The notes under the pieces: model-generated
Told to the model about the DNA's origin: nothing
Databases searched by the model: none
Seen by the model: the letters and a program-made list of their open reading frames with translations, nothing else
Shown: in pieces, positions 60,437 to 64,000 of the stretch
Layout of the letters: every line of letters begins with the position of its first letter
Position numbering within the stretch: position 1 is the first letter of the stretch
Source: Pinus tabuliformis
Lineage: Eukaryota > Streptophyta > Pinopsida > Pinales > Pinaceae
Assembly (NCBI GenBank): GCA_031772625.1
Contig: CM062814.1
Location: 820,268,757-820,332,756 of the forward strand
Length of the DNA stretch: 64,000 nt
Direction of reading: 5' to 3'
Made by a program: the position numbers and the translations under genes

Positions 60437-62880
60437 GTTGCCCCCTAAAGTATGAGGCCGTTAATCGGGTGAAATGCTTTATTATGAGGATCCGAAGTTC
60501 TTTCAATGCTGGGAGGAGACCTGTAATAAGATACAATACAATACATTATCTTCATACTGTTTTCATGATCTAGCTGAGGCGGGCATTCCCATGCTCAGCT
60601 TTATAAATTCATTTTCATGTACATAGGACAGACAATCGTTTGATTGTAGACTGATGATTCTGATAGAGCCATCATCCTTTTGGTAGGATGATCATCTGTG
60701 CTGCAATGTTGTACATTTTAATGTCTTTATTTCCCTGAATATATATCGCAGCCCGGATGGATGAAACTAGATCCAGGGTCTTCAATCTCGTCCGATCTTC
60801 ACTCGAAGTACAAGTCGATCCATGTGAGAAATGTTCTGGAGTCGAACATGGAAAGACATCGCTTGATTACCAGTCAATGATGTAAACTGTTAACAAGCGC
60901 GAGAGGAATCACCGATAATGATAATGATCCTCAAGGTACTGCAGTACAATTCACGTGGTGTGAATAAAGGACTTGGCGTCGAACACCACGCAAAATCTTT
61001 CGGTCGAAGGTCATTGATGTGAACCTGTCGCCGGAAGTGAGAAACTTGCCATTAAGGCATGCAAGCTTCAAAGTACTGAATGGGGTGTTCCTAGACCAAC
61101 TTCTTGGATAATGAGCTGATGTCGACAAGAAGTGATCCGTCATAGGAGGGCCTTAATGAATCCCACATCAATGACACAAAACGGAGCAAATGATTTTGAT
61201 GGAGGTGAAAACGATCTGATGATATACGGTTCAGGGTAGCGGTCATGAAAGAATGGAGTATAATGTATGGTAGTGGGTGGGACACAGGTGGCCTTTCTGG
61301 ATGACTTCTCTTGAACATGTCGGCGACACTGATGTGATGGATTGGTAGCATTAACCCCAAATGTGGATGGTATGGTGTGACCATGGCGATGTGACCAGTG
61401 AATGAAACAACCCAACCCGACTCGGACACGGAGCGGAAGTGTCATGTTCAAGAGCGACTTGCTACCAATAAAGATTCTTTGAGTTTTCTTCCCAATTTTT
61501 CCCCAGTCATTGCTGACCAGTACCTCTTTATTTTTGTCAAGCTTGAGGAGGATAACATATGCTTGTTCTATAATTTGCCCTTCGGGCAAACCCATCGCTA
61601 TGTTTTAACGAGCCTAGCGATAGTGAAACTCGTTCTCGTCTAAAGACAAGTTTGTCGCTATTAATCTTTTTAACGAGTTTAACGACAAAGATAACTCGGT
61701 CCTTTTCATTTTTAGAGAGTCTGAAAAGGTACGTAAAGGTAACTCCAAAATTCCTTTTTCGTCATCTAATCCCTTAAGTCCGAAAAAGTATAAAACAATA
61801 CAGAAGGGATGAATTTTCGATAGCTTTAACGAGCCGAACAAAACAAGCGCTCGATCTTTTTGTGCAATAATCCCTTAGGTCTAAAAAGATTAAAATCTAG
61901 ATGAGGGATAGCACTTCCTGTCCCTTTAACGAGCTGGAAGGCCAAGAACTCGGCAATATTTTCATATTTTACGAGTCAGTTGAAAAGAGCTTAAAGAAGA
62001 CTCGTCTTTTGAGGAAAGAGTGATAAAATGGGTAGCAGCTGATTCCAGGTAAGGTTTGGAATTTTCCAATCACGGCAATGTCACAAGGATGGCTAGTGAC
62101 ATCACTCTTTGCAGCTGTTCCTAAAAATGGGTAAACAATCAAATGGAGGTGAATGATCAGCCAATGAAAAAGTGGAGGTGACGGTGCAAACACGACCAAG
62201 GCTTTAATGGCTGAAGTACTACATTCATGGTGGTTATTTACCGGGGAATAGTTCATTTTTTAACGAGCTTAAATGCGGGTGGAAACATTTGCTCGGTGCG
62301 GGTTTATTTTTTAACGAGCTTGAACCTTGCGGTAACACTGCTTGATTAATCCAGTCATATGATAAGAATGTCTTATATAAAAATGGAAACTTTTAGAGCT
62401 TTGCCCCACATCCTTTCTTTATGCAAGTTAGGGGACGACCAATCCTACGAGTTTAAAGGGTTAGAGGTCCTAAAAATTTAAAAAATAAATAGTCGCTCTT
62501 TGCTTGCACTCCAAAAGGTTTGCATGCCCCCAGGTATAAAAAAGCGTTTCAAGGTTACCTCTACTTCTATCCGCCAAAACATTTGTTTTACCGAGAGAGG
62601 CCTACCTCTTACAGGTTACCCAAAGATTGTTCTATTCGCGGCACAAATAAAACACTTCTTTGGCAATGTCTACCGAGATAAACAAAGGTGAGCGGCGATG
62701 CCCGCCAACTCTCATAACTTTGACAAGAGAATCTTGTTCTAGAATAACCCCCTCTTCCAATCACGGATGGGGGTACAGACTAGTCATATTCTCCCGCGGA
62801 AACCTACCCTATACCTAAAGTTTCCCTGCCGAAGCAGACCAGGGTGCATGCCCCCTGGGTTTCAGTCATATCCCTCCGAA
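60437..62880 (-). other. Non-coding interior of the minus-strand Gypsy element
   Basis: No reverse transcriptase, RNase H or integrase is readable between protease and LTR, where they should lie. A 151-codon minus-strand frame (61595-61140) has no motif. The stretch is rich in CG dinucleotides compared with the rest of the window. It holds many inverted repeats (next entry), a 12-bp palindrome GTACTGCAGTAC at 60936-60947, and two copies of a GGGGGCATGCA word (minus strand, near 62850 and 62535). Confidence 0.5.
61574..62300. repeat. Chain of inverted repeats and spaced TTTAACGAG motifs
   Basis: Perfect stems lie head to tail: TTTGCCC 61574/GGGCAAA 61584; ATCGCTA 61594/TAGCGAT 61615; TTTGTCG 61651/CGACAAA 61683; CGAGTT 61674/AACTCG 61693; CCTTTTC 61701/GAAAAGG 61723; ATCCCTT 61769/AAGGGAT 61804; CGAGC 61830/GCTCG 61849; ATCCCT 61870/AGGGAT 61904; ACGAGTC 61971/GACTCGT 61999; AAAGAGTGAT 62015/ATCACTCTTT 62101; CAGCCA 62158/TGGCTG 62208; CGAGC 62264/GCTCG 62291. 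The word TTTAACGAG (or TTTTACGAG) recurs seven times and is usually followed by a matching CTCG. Units at 61768 and 61868 repeat with a 100-bp period. Confidence 0.75.
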
Positions 62881-63603
62881 TTACTCGCGCTCATCGGGAG
62901 GACGGACTGGAGATTGAGACATTTCTTGCGCGAAAAGACCATTTAGGGATGGTATATGACTATTTGCTATGCGTGATCCGGGAAATGAAAGCTGGTCCAC
63001 GAGCTTGACCACTCTTCCTTCGTGCGGAAAACACATCACTCTAAAGAGTGATGAGACAATGGCTCTCATGCAATAAATATAGTCTCGTCCAAGGAGTAGA
63101 TTGTAATCTAGGGGTCCTTGAACTACCATTATGTTCATGCGAACGGTTTTCCCTCTCAATGTTATGGGCACATCGGGAAGGATCCCTAAAGGTCGACTGG
63201 TTCCTTTATCAAAGCCTGTCAGATTTCTCATCTCAGGCAAAAGCGATGGTGAACCAAGCGCTTTCCAAGTAGTTGAGGAAAGGATACTCACAGAAGCCCC
63301 CTCATCTATGATGGTACCAGTCATAACCATTATATATATTTGAACGATAATTTGGAATGGTATGCTTGCTGGTAAACGGGGTCTGCCTAGTTGATTCCAG
63401 TCGAAGGAGACAACTAGGTTGCTTGGAGGTGGGACCGAATAGATGACCGGGTACGACTCTGACGAACTTCCTTCCTGCGGTAAAGGAACGGGTAAATTGC
63501 CCCCATGTTCATTAGAGTATGTGCTTATGAAAATAATTTGGACGGTGTCATCCTTGTTCTCTCCAGTGATTGTATCATCTGAAGATGAAACCTCTGAAGG
63601 CAA
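62881..63603 (-). pseudogene. Gypsy aspartic protease region
   Basis: A 240-codon open frame. GTIIDEGASVSILSSTTW (about 63318-63265) is the retropepsin active-site region. GPLDYNLLLGRDYIY (about 63120-63076) and FPHEGRVVKLVDQLSF follow as in the protease at 53340-53700, so both belong to one family. Upstream is a Ser/Pro-rich linker. The protease would process gag. It ends just before a GGGGGCATGC purine tract. It is the longest plausible retroelement frame in the window, so this copy is comparatively young. Confidence 0.78.
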
Positions 63604-63627
63604 GACCGGGTCAACTGCCGCCTCGAC

Positions 63628-63960
63628 CTATTGACTTTCGTCTGGTATGGATCCAGATGGTTTATCTTCAATGATAGGTGCTTCAGCCGACCACCTGAGC
63701 GGGCCAGCCGGATTTTCAACTAGTGACGGACTTGGCAAGAGTTTTTTATATCCAGGAGGAAGTCGTAACGGTGAAACCGAACGATCATCCAAAACTCTTT
63801 TAGCTTCGTTTAAGAAGGGACAACGGTGGACGACATGATCGCCTTCGCACAGTTTACAAGGAAATCTATATTTTCCTTTTTGTCCTGGGGCTTCACTTTC
63901 ACTAGTCGACGGTGTGCTTTCAACATGATCATCAGAGGTTGACGACACCGGGTTGTGCAA
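63628..63960 (-). pseudogene. Gypsy gag C-terminus with zinc knuckle
   Basis: A 110-codon open frame. FPCKLCEGDHVVHRCPFL (about 63861-63810) has the CX2CX3HX4C spacing of a retroviral-type zinc knuckle, which binds the element's RNA. Ser/Thr/Pro-rich text surrounds it. More of gag should lie beyond the right edge of the window. Confidence 0.7.
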
Positions 63961-64000
63961 TCGAGGAGACCAGTCCCTTAATATCCGAGGGATGCAAGGA

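Noticed and set aside
61190-61260. CTGATGA followed by GAAA, a possible hammerhead ribozyme core
   Set aside because: The bases between do not form a convincing stem II and stems I and III are not evident.

Overview
The window is plant nuclear DNA made almost wholly of old mobile elements nested in one another. Two tRNA-Met-type primer-binding sites, Copia, chromovirus and Tat-like Gypsy domains, L1-type LINEs and a large CACTA transposon all point to a seed plant. The heavy decay, kilobase-scale non-coding stretches and absence of any recognisable host gene suggest a large, slowly turned-over genome such as a conifer or other gymnosperm; that last step is inference. No rRNA, tRNA, CRISPR or operon-like feature was seen, and no intact host protein gene.

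Layout. 1-2261: unassigned leader, then the decayed 3' part of an LTR retrotransposon whose 3' LTR is split by a 9.7-kb CACTA transposon (2262-11960, TTG target duplication). The CACTA element has 14-bp perfect terminal repeats, 12-bp-periodic arrays in opposite orientation at its two ends, a large internal duplication, and an L1 endonuclease relic, but no visible transposase. 11961-15908: end of the split LTR, then unassigned DNA. 15909 to about 27000: an L1 LINE on the minus strand (ORF1 and ORF2), cut by a chromovirus (17764-23580). 27001-28009: unassigned. 28010-29372: a 1.36-kb purine tract with higher-order repeats. 29373-33200: minus-strand Copia-type element with a 3' LTR and gag but no recognisable pol. 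33201-34894: tandem repeats and an LTR-like patch.

34895-49079 is a roughly 5-kb Copia element swollen to 14 kb by two insertions: a minus-strand LTR element (38332-45581) inside its reverse transcriptase that carries gag, protease and a second gag-like region but no pol, and a solo LTR (46969-48836) inside its 3' LTR. 49900-57460 is a Tat-like Gypsy element with a second RNase H after integrase. Then follow a long AT microsatellite, an unassigned coding-like patch, a second LINE fragment, and a 1.9-kb minus-strand LTR (58535-60436) belonging to an element that runs off the right edge, with gag zinc knuckle and protease at 63960-62881. Between that LTR and the protease lies a stretch rich in perfect inverted repeats that no known coding domain explains.

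Relative order of events can be read from the nesting: the L1, the Copia and the 5'-end retroelement are older; the CACTA, the chromovirus, the gag/protease element and the solo LTR landed in them later. The right-hand 3.5 kb keeps longer open frames than the rest and looks youngest.
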